Assembly: GCA_937995825.1 (NCBI GenBank)
Contig: CALKJO010000016.1
Span: 144,370 to 208,369 of the forward strand
From: an uncultured Anaerolineae bacterium
GTDB lineage: Bacteria; Chloroflexota; Anaerolineae; Aggregatilineales; Phototrophicaceae
DNA: 64,000 bases
Direction: 5' to 3'
Below are positions 52,335 through 61,056 of this stretch, piece by piece (position 1 is the first letter of the stretch; every line of letters starts with the position of its first letter). The translations under genes were made by a program, and so were the position numbers. Under the pieces are notes generated by a model. It had not been told where the DNA came from and did no database searches. It saw only the letters and a list, made by a program, of their open reading frames with translations.

Positions 52335-52481
52335 GCGCTGAGACTCACGCCGCTACGCCAGCTTCACCGCCCACCCCCTAAAAATTGGGGCGAACATTTG
52401 TACCTATGCAAATCACAAACTCGTGTTATGCTGTAACTGACGTTGAGAATGATCTTGTATGCAGTCAGGAGTTGACCGCCG
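52335..52481. other. Intergenic region between the GT2 gene and bchD
   Basis: The two genes converge here. CCCC(TAAAAATT)GGGG at 52374-52394 can form a small AT-looped hairpin, and a TGAC-x4-GTCA motif lies near 52475, but neither has a U-tract clear enough to call a terminator. Confidence 0.3.
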
Positions 52482-54272
52482 TCAGCCGTTATCTAGATCG
52501 AACCCATACGCCGCCTGCGCCACCTGCTCCCCGCTGGCATTCGGCAGATAGACATAGGTTCCGCCCAGATATTCAGCCAGCCGGCGCGCCTCACCTCGGC
52601 TGAGATAGCTGCGCTGGGTATCGACCACCATCACCCGCAGCCCCACCGACTGGACATAGCGCCCGATCTGCTCAAGCTCAGCCGACGGGTCGGCATTCGG
52701 AACGCAGCTGACGTTGCCGCGCCCATCGGTCAGTAGAATTAGCACCGTCTGCATGATGCCGCGCAGCTTCGCCACCTCCGCCACGTCGCACGCCAGCAGC
52801 AGCGCCGACGCTAACGGCGTCCCGCCGCCAGTGGGCAGGACATCCAGCGCCCGCTGCGCCAGCTCGACGCTCTGCGACGGCGGCATGAGCAGCTCGGCGT
52901 GCGCGCCGCGAAAGGCGATCAGCGCGACTTTATCCCGCTTGACGTATGCCTGCCGGAGCAGCGCATGAACCGCGCCTTTCGCCTGCCGCATCCGGTGGAT
53001 CGCCATGCTGCCGCTGGCATCGACGGCGAAGCAGAAGAGCGTCCCGGCTTTGCTGCGAAACTGCTTGACGCGCACATCGCTCATCTTCAGCGCGATCCTG
53101 CGGCTGGCGCTCCCAGTCGGATCGCGGCGCAGCGGCTGCCAAGGCGCGGCGGCGCGCAGCGTTGCGGTGATGTCGATGCGGTGGCGGCGCGGATCGCCGG
53201 GGATGCTGCGCAGATGGCGTCCGCGCTTGCCAGTCGTCGTCCCGCGTGAGCCGCTGCGTCCTCGGCGCAGCGTCATAAAGGGGAGCTGACTCAGTTCATC
53301 GGGCAGATCAGTCATCAGCGCCTCCAGCACCTGATCCGCCATCGGCAGGATTTCTTCAGGCGGCGCAGACTCGCTCTCGCTGTCGTCCTGATCGGGTTCC
53401 TGCGGTTCGGGCGGCGGCGGCGGTTCCGCTTCAGGCATCTGCGTGGCGCGCGGCAGGATCGTCAGCCGGAAGGCCAGTTCAAGATCGGCAAACGCCACCT
53501 GCGGGCGCAGCTCATACGCCGCGGCGGCGCACGCGGCGTAAACGGCGAACAATTCCGCCCGGTGTCCCTGCACACCGCAGCGCAGCGCTAGCAGCGCAAG
53601 CTGCTCCACCTGTTCATCGGCGATCGTCACCTGATCGACGTGCGCGCGCGCCGCCCGCAGCACGCCCTTGAGGAATTCGGTCTCTTCACGCCAGGGATGA
53701 GCGATGAAGTGATGCTGCAAGACGCGGAGGCGCTGTTCCGCGCTCTGCTGACTCGCCAGCGGGACGATCAGCCCCACGCGGTCGAGCAGATGTGCACGCG
53801 GCGCGCCTTCCGCCGGATCATACGTGCCGATCAAGCTGAACTCGGCGGGCAGGCGCAGGCTGATGCCTTCGCGCTCGATTGCGACGATGCCGGTGTCCAT
53901 CACGCTCAGCAGCGCGTTAGTCACGCTGTCCTGAAGCAGATTCAAGCCGTCGGCGTAGACAATCCCGCCGTGCGCCCGCGCCAGCACGCCGCGCTGCAAG
54001 ACCAGTCTGCCCGTGCGCAGTGTCGCTTCGATATCCGCGCCGCCGAGCAGATTTTCAGCGTCCACGCTCGGCGGCAGCTCGACAAACGGCGTCTTCGCGC
54101 CAAGCAGATCGCGCAGTCCGCGCGCCAGACTGGTCTTACCCGTGCCGGCGGGCGCAGCCAAAATCACCCCGCGCAGTCGGGGCTGGATCGCCATCAGCAG
54201 AAGCGCCTGCTGCACTGGCTCCAGCCCGACCAGCGCGGGGAAAGGAAGCGGTTTACCGTTGGTATAGGGCAT
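52482..54272 (-). CDS. bchD: Magnesium chelatase subunit D
   Basis: Part of the ATP-driven complex that inserts Mg2+ into protoporphyrin IX. About 596 residues: an N-terminal AAA+ domain with Walker A APAGTGKTS (near residue 40), an acidic proline-rich linker (EPPPPPEPQEPDQDDSESES) near 285, and a C-terminal von Willebrand A domain with its MIDAS motif DASGS near 418. The stop of bchH lies four bases past this ATG, so they are coupled; a GTG at 54290 overlapping bchH is an alternative start. Third gene of the minus-strand bchIHD operon. Confidence 0.92.
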   Translation of the reverse strand: MPYTNGKPLPFPALVGLEPVQQALLLMAIQPRLRGVILAAPAGTGKTSLARGLRDLLGAKTPFVELPPSVDAENLLGGADIEATLRTGRLVLQRGVLARAHGGIVYADGLNLLQDSVTNALLSVMDTGIVAIEREGISLRLPAEFSLIGTYDPAEGAPRAHLLDRVGLIVPLASQQSAEQRLRVLQHHFIAHPWREETEFLKGVLRAARAHVDQVTIADEQVEQLALLALRCGVQGHRAELFAVYAACAAAAYELRPQVAFADLELAFRLTILPRATQMPEAEPPPPPEPQEPDQDDSESESAPPEEILPMADQVLEALMTDLPDELSQLPFMTLRRGRSGSRGTTTGKRGRHLRSIPGDPRRHRIDITATLRAAAPWQPLRRDPTGSASRRIALKMSDVRVKQFRSKAGTLFCFAVDASGSMAIHRMRQAKGAVHALLRQAYVKRDKVALIAFRGAHAELLMPPSQSVELAQRALDVLPTGGGTPLASALLLACDVAEVAKLRGIMQTVLILLTDGRGNVSCVPNADPSAELEQIGRYVQSVGLRVMVVDTQRSYLSRGEARRLAEYLGGTYVYLPNASGEQVAQAAYGFDLDNG

Positions 54273-54276
54273 AGCC

Positions 54277-57200
54277 TTAACTGACGACACCCTCGATCCG
54301 GTCTTCCAGACTGCCGTAAATCTCGCGCAGTTGACTCAGCGTCTCCTCGCTGGCATCCCAGAAGCCGCGCGCATTGGCTTCGAGCAGACGGCGGGCAAGC
54401 GCGGCGGTCGCGTGTGGATTGGCGGCTGCCATGCGCTGGCGCATCGTCTCATCGAGCAAAAAGACCTGCGCCGCATCGTCGTAGACCCAGTTCTCAACGG
54501 CGTTGTTGGTCGCGCTCCAGCCATAGGTGTTGCTCAGCCGCGCTTCGATCTCGCGGACCCCCTCATAGCCGTGCGCCAGCATCGCCTCGTACCACTTCGG
54601 ATTGAGCAGCTTGGCGCGAGTCTCCAGCCGAACCATCTGCTCCAGCGACGCCAGGCGGTCACTGGTGGAGAAGGCATCTGCTACCATCACCGACGGGCGC
54701 GCGCCTTTCAGCTTCTCGACCGCCTTGCTAACGCCGCCGAGGTATTCGTAGTAATGATCGACATCGCTGATGCCCAGTTCGAAGCTGTCGATGTTCTGGA
54801 AGGCGGCGTCGACCGTCGCAAGCGCGCGCTCCATTACATCGCGGGCGGGCTGCCACTGTCCCCTGCGGAAGGCGAACGACTTGCGCGACAGGAACACATC
54901 GCTTAATTCGTCGTCCGTATCCCACGTTCCGCCATCGACCATGTGGTTGACATTTGCGCCGTAAGAGCCGGAGGCGTTGCAGTAGACGCGGGCAGCGGCG
55001 TCATCGAGCGAGATGCCCATCTCAGCGGCGTGCGCCAGCGCATGTTTGCGGATGAAATTCATCTCGACCGGCTCAGCGGCGTGCGCCGCCAGCCGCACCG
55101 CCTGATCGAGCAGGTCAGCCTGATGATGGAATAGATCGCGGAAGATGCCGCTGATCGTCATGACCGGATCGATGCGCGGGCGCTTGAGTTCGCTCAGCGG
55201 GATCAGTTCGACGCGGCTGATATTGCCGAGTTCGTCCTCAATCGGGCGCGCGCCGATCAGCGCCAGACACTGCGCGATGCCTTCGCCGTCGCTCTTGAGA
55301 TTGTCCGTCCCCCACAAGACCATGGCGACGCTCTCCGGCAGTTTGCCCGTTTCAGCGGTCAGGCGCTTGAGCAGGCTGTCTATCAGCTTATCGGCGGCTT
55401 GGATCGCGGCGGGAGTCGGGATGTGATACGGATCGAGCGCGTGAATGTTGCGTCCAGTCGGGACGATATGTTCATTGCGGACGACATCGTTGCCGGGCGA
55501 CGGCTTGATATAGCCGCCGTTGAGCGCGTGCAGCAGTCCGGCGATCTCCTCGTCGTGCTGGATGCGGTAGAGCAGGTTATCGAGCCATGTCCAGAAATGC
55601 GCCAGTGTGCCGGCTGGCAGCGCGGCTTCGGAATGCAGCCAGGCATCGAGCGCGGCGGTGTCGGGCTTGGGCTGGCGCGGGGCGCGGATGAAGCGGGTCA
55701 TCGTTTCGCGGAGGATGGCATCGATCTTGTCGCGGCGTTCCTGCGCGGTCGAGTCGGTCTTGAGCGCGTCCTGAATCGCCGCGTAATCCCAGCCTAACCC
55801 TTTGGCGATCAGATTCGGGAGCGGCGGCAGCTTGTCCTTGCCCTCGCCTGTCGGCACGGGATTGAACAGGCTGACCAGCGCCAGCATGTCGACCAGTTCG
55901 GCTTCTTCCGGCGCTTTGCCCAGTACATGCAGACCGAGCGGGATCATCCGGCTTTCGATCTGAATCAGTTCATGACCCAGTCCAGCGACATACGCCGCGT
56001 CGCTGTCGGCGGCGACGATGATATTGAGCGCGCTCGCCTGCTGGCGGATATCCGCCAGCAGTTCGGCGGACGGGCGGCGGTGATACTGGTCGAGTGTATC
56101 TTTCAGGCGGCGCAGCCCTTTGTACAAGCCCGCCTGCTGCATCGGCGGAACCATGTAGCTGATGAGGGTCGCTGCGCCGCGCCGCCGCGCAATCGTCCCC
56201 TCCGATGGGTTATTGACGCAGTAGTAGTAGAAATTCGGCAGTTCGCCGAGCAAGCGTGACGACCAGCAGTTGGCGCTGACACCGACCTGCTTGCCGGGCA
56301 TGAATTCGAGCGCGCCGTGCGTCCCGAAGTGGACGACTGCGTCCGCTGCGTAGACGTGGTTGAGCCAGGTGTAGAAGGCAGCAAAGCCGTGATGCGGGGC
56401 GCAGTCCTTGCCCATCAGCAGCCGCATCGGGTCGCGCTCATAGCCGAACGACGGCTGAATCCCGACAAACACATTCCCGAAGTGCGCGCCTAGGATGTAA
56501 AAAGCTTTGCCATTGGTGAGCAGTTCGCCCGGCGCATAGCCCCAGTAAGGTTCGATCTCGGGATACCAGGGGAAGAGCTGGCGGTAGCGATCGAGCGGCA
56601 GCATATCTGCGACGCTGCCCGGCGTGCCGTGCTGATGGGCGTTGCCTTCGACGACGATCCGCCGCAGTTCATCCGGCGTCTCAGGGACATCGACCCGATA
56701 GCCGGCGGCGCGCATCTCCAGCAGCAGCCGGTGCAGGCTGGCGAACACATCGAGGAACGCCGCCGTTCCCGCATTGCCGAGATTGGGCGGGAAATTGAAC
56801 AGCACCACCGCGATTTTTTTATCGGCGTTCTGCTTCAGGCTCAGATGCACGCGCCGCCCGATCCGCACTGCCGTTTGACGCTGCTCATCGTGCAGCGGGA
56901 TGAATTTCTCGCCCGTCATGGTCGGTCCGCCATAGATGACCGGCTCAACTGCGCCGTCCAGCTCCGGCAGCGCGATATTCATGGCAGTCTGCATCGGATT
57001 CAGCCCGATCTCATCCTTCTGCCAGTCCTCGACGCGCTGAAAGCCGAGCGGGATCATGTCCATGTAGCCGACATCGAGCTTAGACAGCGCGGCAGTCGCC
57101 TGATCCGGGCGCGTGCCGGCGGGTCCACCGACCAGCGGAAAGCCCATCGTGTTCAGCACAAGATCGACCTTGTGTAGCTCAGGATGGTGCGTCCCAGAGA

Positions 57201-58098
57201 AGAAGGTCTCTATCGCTGGGCGAAAATCGAGCATGGCGCTGTAGGCGGTGCGGGCTTCCATCCCCTGCGCCTCGATGCTGCGGATCAGCGAGTCGAGGTG
57301 CTGCGTGTTGCCGCTGAGGATGATCGCCCGCTGCGTGAGCAAGCCCACGCTGCCGACGAACGCGCCCGGCTTGCCATTGCTGATCGGCATCCCGCGCTGA
57401 CTGCGCCACTGGCGGTAGCGGTCGCTGTCAGAGAAGATTTCCGGCGCATCCGGGTGATAGAGCGCCAGATCGGGATATTCAACCGCGTCTTGAACTGGCA
57501 GCTTGCCCTTGTAACCCGGCACGTAGCGCTCGATCAGCAGCAGCATCTGGCGCTTGAGATTTTCGGGCGAACTGTGAATCCAGTAGTCATGCATGGCGAT
57601 GAACGTGTGCAGATCGCGCATCATGCCCGGCATATACTTCATGTATTTGGTCAGATTCTTGATGAACTGCGTTTGGCGATGCCCCTCGGCTTTGCCGCTC
57701 TTCTTGGGGCGCAGCCGCTGCATCCAGCGCTTGAACATGCCTTGTTCTTCGCCCTCCGGCGCGGGCTTGAGTGAAAGCTTGCCCAGCCGAGTCCGGTAGA
57801 TCAGGGCGGGATTGCTGGTGATGAAGCAGGTTGGGGTCTGCACGCTGTCGAGGATGCGCTCCAGCGGGCGGACATGTTCTTCGCCGAAGATCATGCATCC
57901 ATAGATGAAGTCGGCGGCGCGGATGTCGCGTTCCAGCCGCGTCCAGTCCGCTTCGTCACGCAGATGGGGCATACTGTGCAGTGCCAGATGCATGTTGATG
58001 TCGTAATCGCGCTTGAGATAACCGGCGGCTTCGCGCAGCGCGCTGTTATGCCCGCCGTCCATAGTCACATAAACGAAATGAAGGTCTTTTTTGAGCAT
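54277..58098 (-). CDS. bchH: Magnesium chelatase subunit H
   Basis: Porphyrin-binding catalytic subunit of magnesium chelatase (about 1,273 residues), related to CobN. The N-terminal domain includes [20 protein letters not shown], followed by the CobN/Mg-chelatase core with [19 protein letters not shown] near residue 620 and [20 protein letters not shown]-type sequence. C-terminal [23 protein letters not shown] is conserved in BchH. AAGGGGG precedes ATG 58098 and a longer frame to 58269 would overlap bchI and has an implausible N-terminus, so it is rejected. The length and motif order are normal. Confidence 0.94.
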   Translation of the reverse strand: [1273 protein letters not shown]

Positions 58099-58153
58099 CT
58101 CATCCCCCTTTTCTTTCACTGCGCCAGGCGCAGACGCGCACGGCACAGCAGGT

Positions 58154-59239
58154 TTACCGTTTGTCCAGCTCAGCGACGGCGCGCAGGATGCGCTCTTCGT
58201 CGCCGGCGGTCTCCAGCGGGTCTTTGCGCAGACGGTGACGCAGCGCCAGCAGCGCGACCTCAGCCACATCGCTCGGCTGCGCCGATGATCGCCCTGCCAG
58301 CGCCGCCGAAGCCAGCGCCGCCCGGCACAGAGTCAGTTCGCCGCGATGCCCGTCAATCGCCAGCGCGACGCACAGCCGCGCCGCCGCTTCCATCGCCGCA
58401 TCAGTCAGCTTGACTTTGGGCAGCTTCGCCTTCGCTTTGACCAGGCGCTCGCGCAGCGCGTCCTCCTCCGGCTGCCACTGCTCCGCAAAGCCGACCGGGT
58501 CGAGATCGTAGGCGCGGCGGCGGCGCACGATCTCCACGCGCTGCGCCACATCGGTGATGGTGGTGATGCGCGCGTGCAACCCGAAGCGGTCGAGAAGCTG
58601 CGGACGCAGATCGCCCTCCTCCGGATTGCCGCTGCCGACCAGTACGAACTGCGCCGGATGCTTCAGGCTGATGCCTTCGCGTTCGACGATGTTGACGCCG
58701 CTGGCAGCGACATCGAGCAGCAGATCGACCAAGTGATCTTCAAGCAGATTGACCTCATCGATGTAGAGAAAGCCGCGGTTCGCCCCCGCCAGCAAGCCCG
58801 GCGCGAACGCCTGCACGCCCTCGGTCAGGGCGCGCTCGACATCCAGCGATCCAACCACGCGATCCTCGGTCGCGCCCAATGGCAAATCCACGACCGGCAC
58901 GGGCGCGCTCACGGCTTTGAGCTGGCCTTTCGGGCGATTGGCGCAGTGTGGGCAGTCGGGCGCTGGGCGCTTGGGATCGCAGTTGTACGGGCAGCCTTCA
59001 ACGCGCTGAAGCGGCGGCAGCAGCGCCGCCAGCGCGCGCACAGCGGTGCTTTTGCCCGTGCCGCGATGCCCCATGATCATCACACCGCCGATGGTCGGAT
59101 CGACCACGCACAGCAGCAGCGCGCACTTGAGTTCATCTTGCCCAACAATGGCGGTGAAGGGATAGACCGGTTTAGCGCTGACCGTTCGCGTTCTCGTTTG
59201 AGCGCGGCGGTGATTGCTCGTAAGGGTGTTCTCTGTCAT
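58154..59239 (-). CDS. bchI: Magnesium chelatase subunit I (with four-Cys insert)
   Basis: AAA+ ATPase of the magnesium chelatase (361 residues). Walker A MGHRGTGKST is at residues 56-65 and Walker B FLYIDEVNLL near 155. PFTAIVGQDELKCALLL and RVVGSLDVERAL are typical. An insert with four cysteines (C83, C87, C96, C99, in CPYNCDP and CPHC) follows Walker A, a feature of the non-proteobacterial BchI sequences rather than the short purple-bacterial type. It is the first gene of the bchIHD operon, divergent from bchF. Confidence 0.93.
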   Translation of the reverse strand: MTENTLTSNHRRAQTRTRTVSAKPVYPFTAIVGQDELKCALLLCVVDPTIGGVMIMGHRGTGKSTAVRALAALLPPLQRVEGCPYNCDPKRPAPDCPHCANRPKGQLKAVSAPVPVVDLPLGATEDRVVGSLDVERALTEGVQAFAPGLLAGANRGFLYIDEVNLLEDHLVDLLLDVAASGVNIVEREGISLKHPAQFVLVGSGNPEEGDLRPQLLDRFGLHARITTITDVAQRVEIVRRRRAYDLDPVGFAEQWQPEEDALRERLVKAKAKLPKVKLTDAAMEAAARLCVALAIDGHRGELTLCRAALASAALAGRSSAQPSDVAEVALLALRHRLRKDPLETAGDEERILRAVAELDKR

Positions 59240-59567
59240 GCACTTCCATTCAAATCTGATGATGCAAAGCGTTCATGCCACATCAGGCAGGACTCACCAG
59301 CCAGTTCAACGCAGCAAAATAAGCAGGAGTCAAAAGAGGCAGGTCTGAACATAGCGACGTATTCGCCCCCCTGGACGAACAGCCGAGTGTTTACTTGACA
59401 AGATGATAACACGATTTTCACGTCCCGCCATTAAAAGTGACGCAAATCAGCAAAAATGTGTTAGAGTTATCATGAAGCTTACAAAAGCGAAGTACTATCG
59501 GCACTGCTCTATCTTCGCCTCGTGCAGGCGAATGGACAAAGATTGATTTTGTGAGGCAGACTCGATC
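59240..59567. promoter_or_regulatory. Divergent control region between bchI and bchF
   Basis: 328 bases with no gene. A consensus TTGACA at 59395-59400 has no well-placed -10. GATAACAC (59405-59412) is inverted relative to GTGTTA (59458-59463) and GTTATC (59466-59471), and GTGTT (59387-59391) pairs with AACAC (59408-59412) across 16 bases. These may be an operator serving both operons. The TGT-N12-ACA motif of CrtJ/PpsR was not found. Confidence 0.35.
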
Positions 59568-60038
59568 ATGACGGACTATACCCCTGAACAGATGATGCGG
59601 CGTCAGCAGAGCAAATGGACGATTGTTCAGGCGATCCTCGCGCCGCTTCAGCTTCTCACCTTCATCGTCAGCGTGACGCTCATCATCCGCTACCTCTCGA
59701 CCGGGCTGGACTACGAGATCACCACCATCAGCATCCTGATCAAGATCGGGCTGATGTGGCTGATCACCATCACCGGAATGCTGTGGGAAAAAGAGGTCTT
59801 CGGGCAGTGGTTTCTCGCGCCCCAATTCTTCTGGGAAGACGCGATGAACGCCATCTCGCTGATTCTGCACAACGGCTACTTCGTTGCGCTGGTGTTGGGC
59901 GCGTCAGAGCGGGAGCTGGTGCTGGTGATGCTGGTCGCGTATGCCAGCTACATGATCAATTTCGCGCAGTTTCTCATTCGCGGTCTGCGCTCGCGCAAGC
60001 AGCGGCAGGCAGCGGCAGGCTCAGCGCAGCGCGCTTGA
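59568..60038 (+). CDS. bchF: 3-vinyl bacteriochlorophyllide hydratase
   Basis: Membrane protein of 156 residues that hydrates the 3-vinyl group on the way to bacteriochlorophyll a. YTPEQMMRRQQSKWTIVQAILAPLQ at the N-terminus and GMLWEKEVFGQWFLAPQFFWED near residue 65 are the family marks. About four hydrophobic helices are predicted. An unusual duplicated RQAAAGS-rich tail sits at the C-terminus. The bchC ATG overlaps the stop region. First gene of the bchFCXYZ operon. Confidence 0.92.
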   Translation: MTDYTPEQMMRRQQSKWTIVQAILAPLQLLTFIVSVTLIIRYLSTGLDYEITTISILIKIGLMWLITITGMLWEKEVFGQWFLAPQFFWEDAMNAISLILHNGYFVALVLGASERELVLVMLVAYASYMINFAQFLIRGLRSRKQRQAAAGSAQRA

Positions 60039-60055
60039 TGGAGGATAGGCTCAAA

Positions 60056-61012
60056 ATGCAGTCTCGCGCAGTCGTGATCACTCAGCCCGGCACTGTCGTC
60101 CTCCAGGAGGTGACGCTGCACGAGCCGGGCGCGGATGATGTCGTAATTGAAACCATGTTCACCTCGATCAGCGCTGGCACGGAGCGAATGCTGTTAGCGG
60201 GTCAGATGCCGCACCCGATGCTGCAGCTGCCGGTCATTCCAGGCTACGAAACCGTCGGGCGGATCGCGCGGATCGGGGCGAATGTTGCGCCGGCGCTGAT
60301 GGGGCAGATGGTCTACATCGGCGGCGCGCAGTGCTATCAGGGGATCAATGCCGCGTGGGGCGGGCAGTCAGCGCGGATCGTCGTGCCGGCGGCGCGGGTG
60401 ATCCCGCTGGAGTCGCTCGATCCACGTCACGGTGTGCTGCTGGCGCTGGCGGCAACGGCGCTGCACGGCGTCGATCTGCTCGATCTCCAGCCCGGCAGCC
60501 GCGCCCTGATCATCGGTCAGGGTCCGGTCGGGCAGCTTGCGGCGCGGATCGCGGCGGGACGCGGCGCATGGATCGCGGTCACTGACCGCAATCCGGCGCG
60601 GCTGACAGCATCAGTGGCTGATCAGATCATCCATGTCGAATCGGACTCAGTGACAGCGGCGCTGGATGCCCCAGTCGATGTCATCATCGAAGCCGCCGGA
60701 TCGATGGCAGCGCTGACGGATGCGCTGCCGCGCTTGGTCAATGGTGGCACGATCCTGCTGCTGGGCTACTATCAAAAAGTCGATCTGCCGTATATGCCGC
60801 TGTTTCTGAAAGAGGCGCGGCTGCTGACGGCGAAGGAATGGGCGCCGGGCGACCTGCTGCGCTGCCGCGACATGATGCTTGAGGGGGCATTGAACGTCGC
60901 GCCGCTGCTGACCCACGCCCTGCCCGTCACCGAGATCGAGCGGGCTTACGATGTCGCCTTGAATCAGCCGGACTGTCTGAAACTGGTTGTGGAATGGAAC
61001 GGCGCAGCATAA
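60056..61012 (+). CDS. bchC: 3-hydroxyethyl bacteriochlorophyllide a dehydrogenase
   Basis: NAD-dependent dehydrogenase of the medium-chain (zinc-less) alcohol dehydrogenase superfamily that gives the 3-acetyl group of bacteriochlorophyllide a. About 318 residues: VTLHEPGADDVVIETMFTSIS and GTERMLLAGQMPHPM are diagnostic of BchC, then the GQGPVGQLAARIA nucleotide-binding loop and a C-terminal TGALPVTEIERAYDVAL-type segment. ATG 60056 is chosen for its fit to the MQSRAV start, but an ATG at 60038 overlapping the bchF stop is in frame and would add six residues. Confidence 0.9.
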   Translation: MQSRAVVITQPGTVVLQEVTLHEPGADDVVIETMFTSISAGTERMLLAGQMPHPMLQLPVIPGYETVGRIARIGANVAPALMGQMVYIGGAQCYQGINAAWGGQSARIVVPAARVIPLESLDPRHGVLLALAATALHGVDLLDLQPGSRALIIGQGPVGQLAARIAAGRGAWIAVTDRNPARLTASVADQIIHVESDSVTAALDAPVDVIIEAAGSMAALTDALPRLVNGGTILLLGYYQKVDLPYMPLFLKEARLLTAKEWAPGDLLRCRDMMLEGALNVAPLLTHALPVTEIERAYDVALNQPDCLKLVVEWNGAA

Positions 61013-61056
61013 TACAACGCGAAGCCAGAACCCAAAGTGTACAGGGGGGACACAAA

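Noticed and set aside
58099..58269. N-terminal extension of bchH
   Set aside because: It overlaps bchI, has a Cys/Trp/Arg-rich sequence unlike BchH, and a good ribosome site sits before ATG 58098.
59240..59567. CrtJ/PpsR operator (TGT-N12-ACA)
   Set aside because: Looked for it in the bchI-bchF gap on both strands and found no correctly spaced copy.
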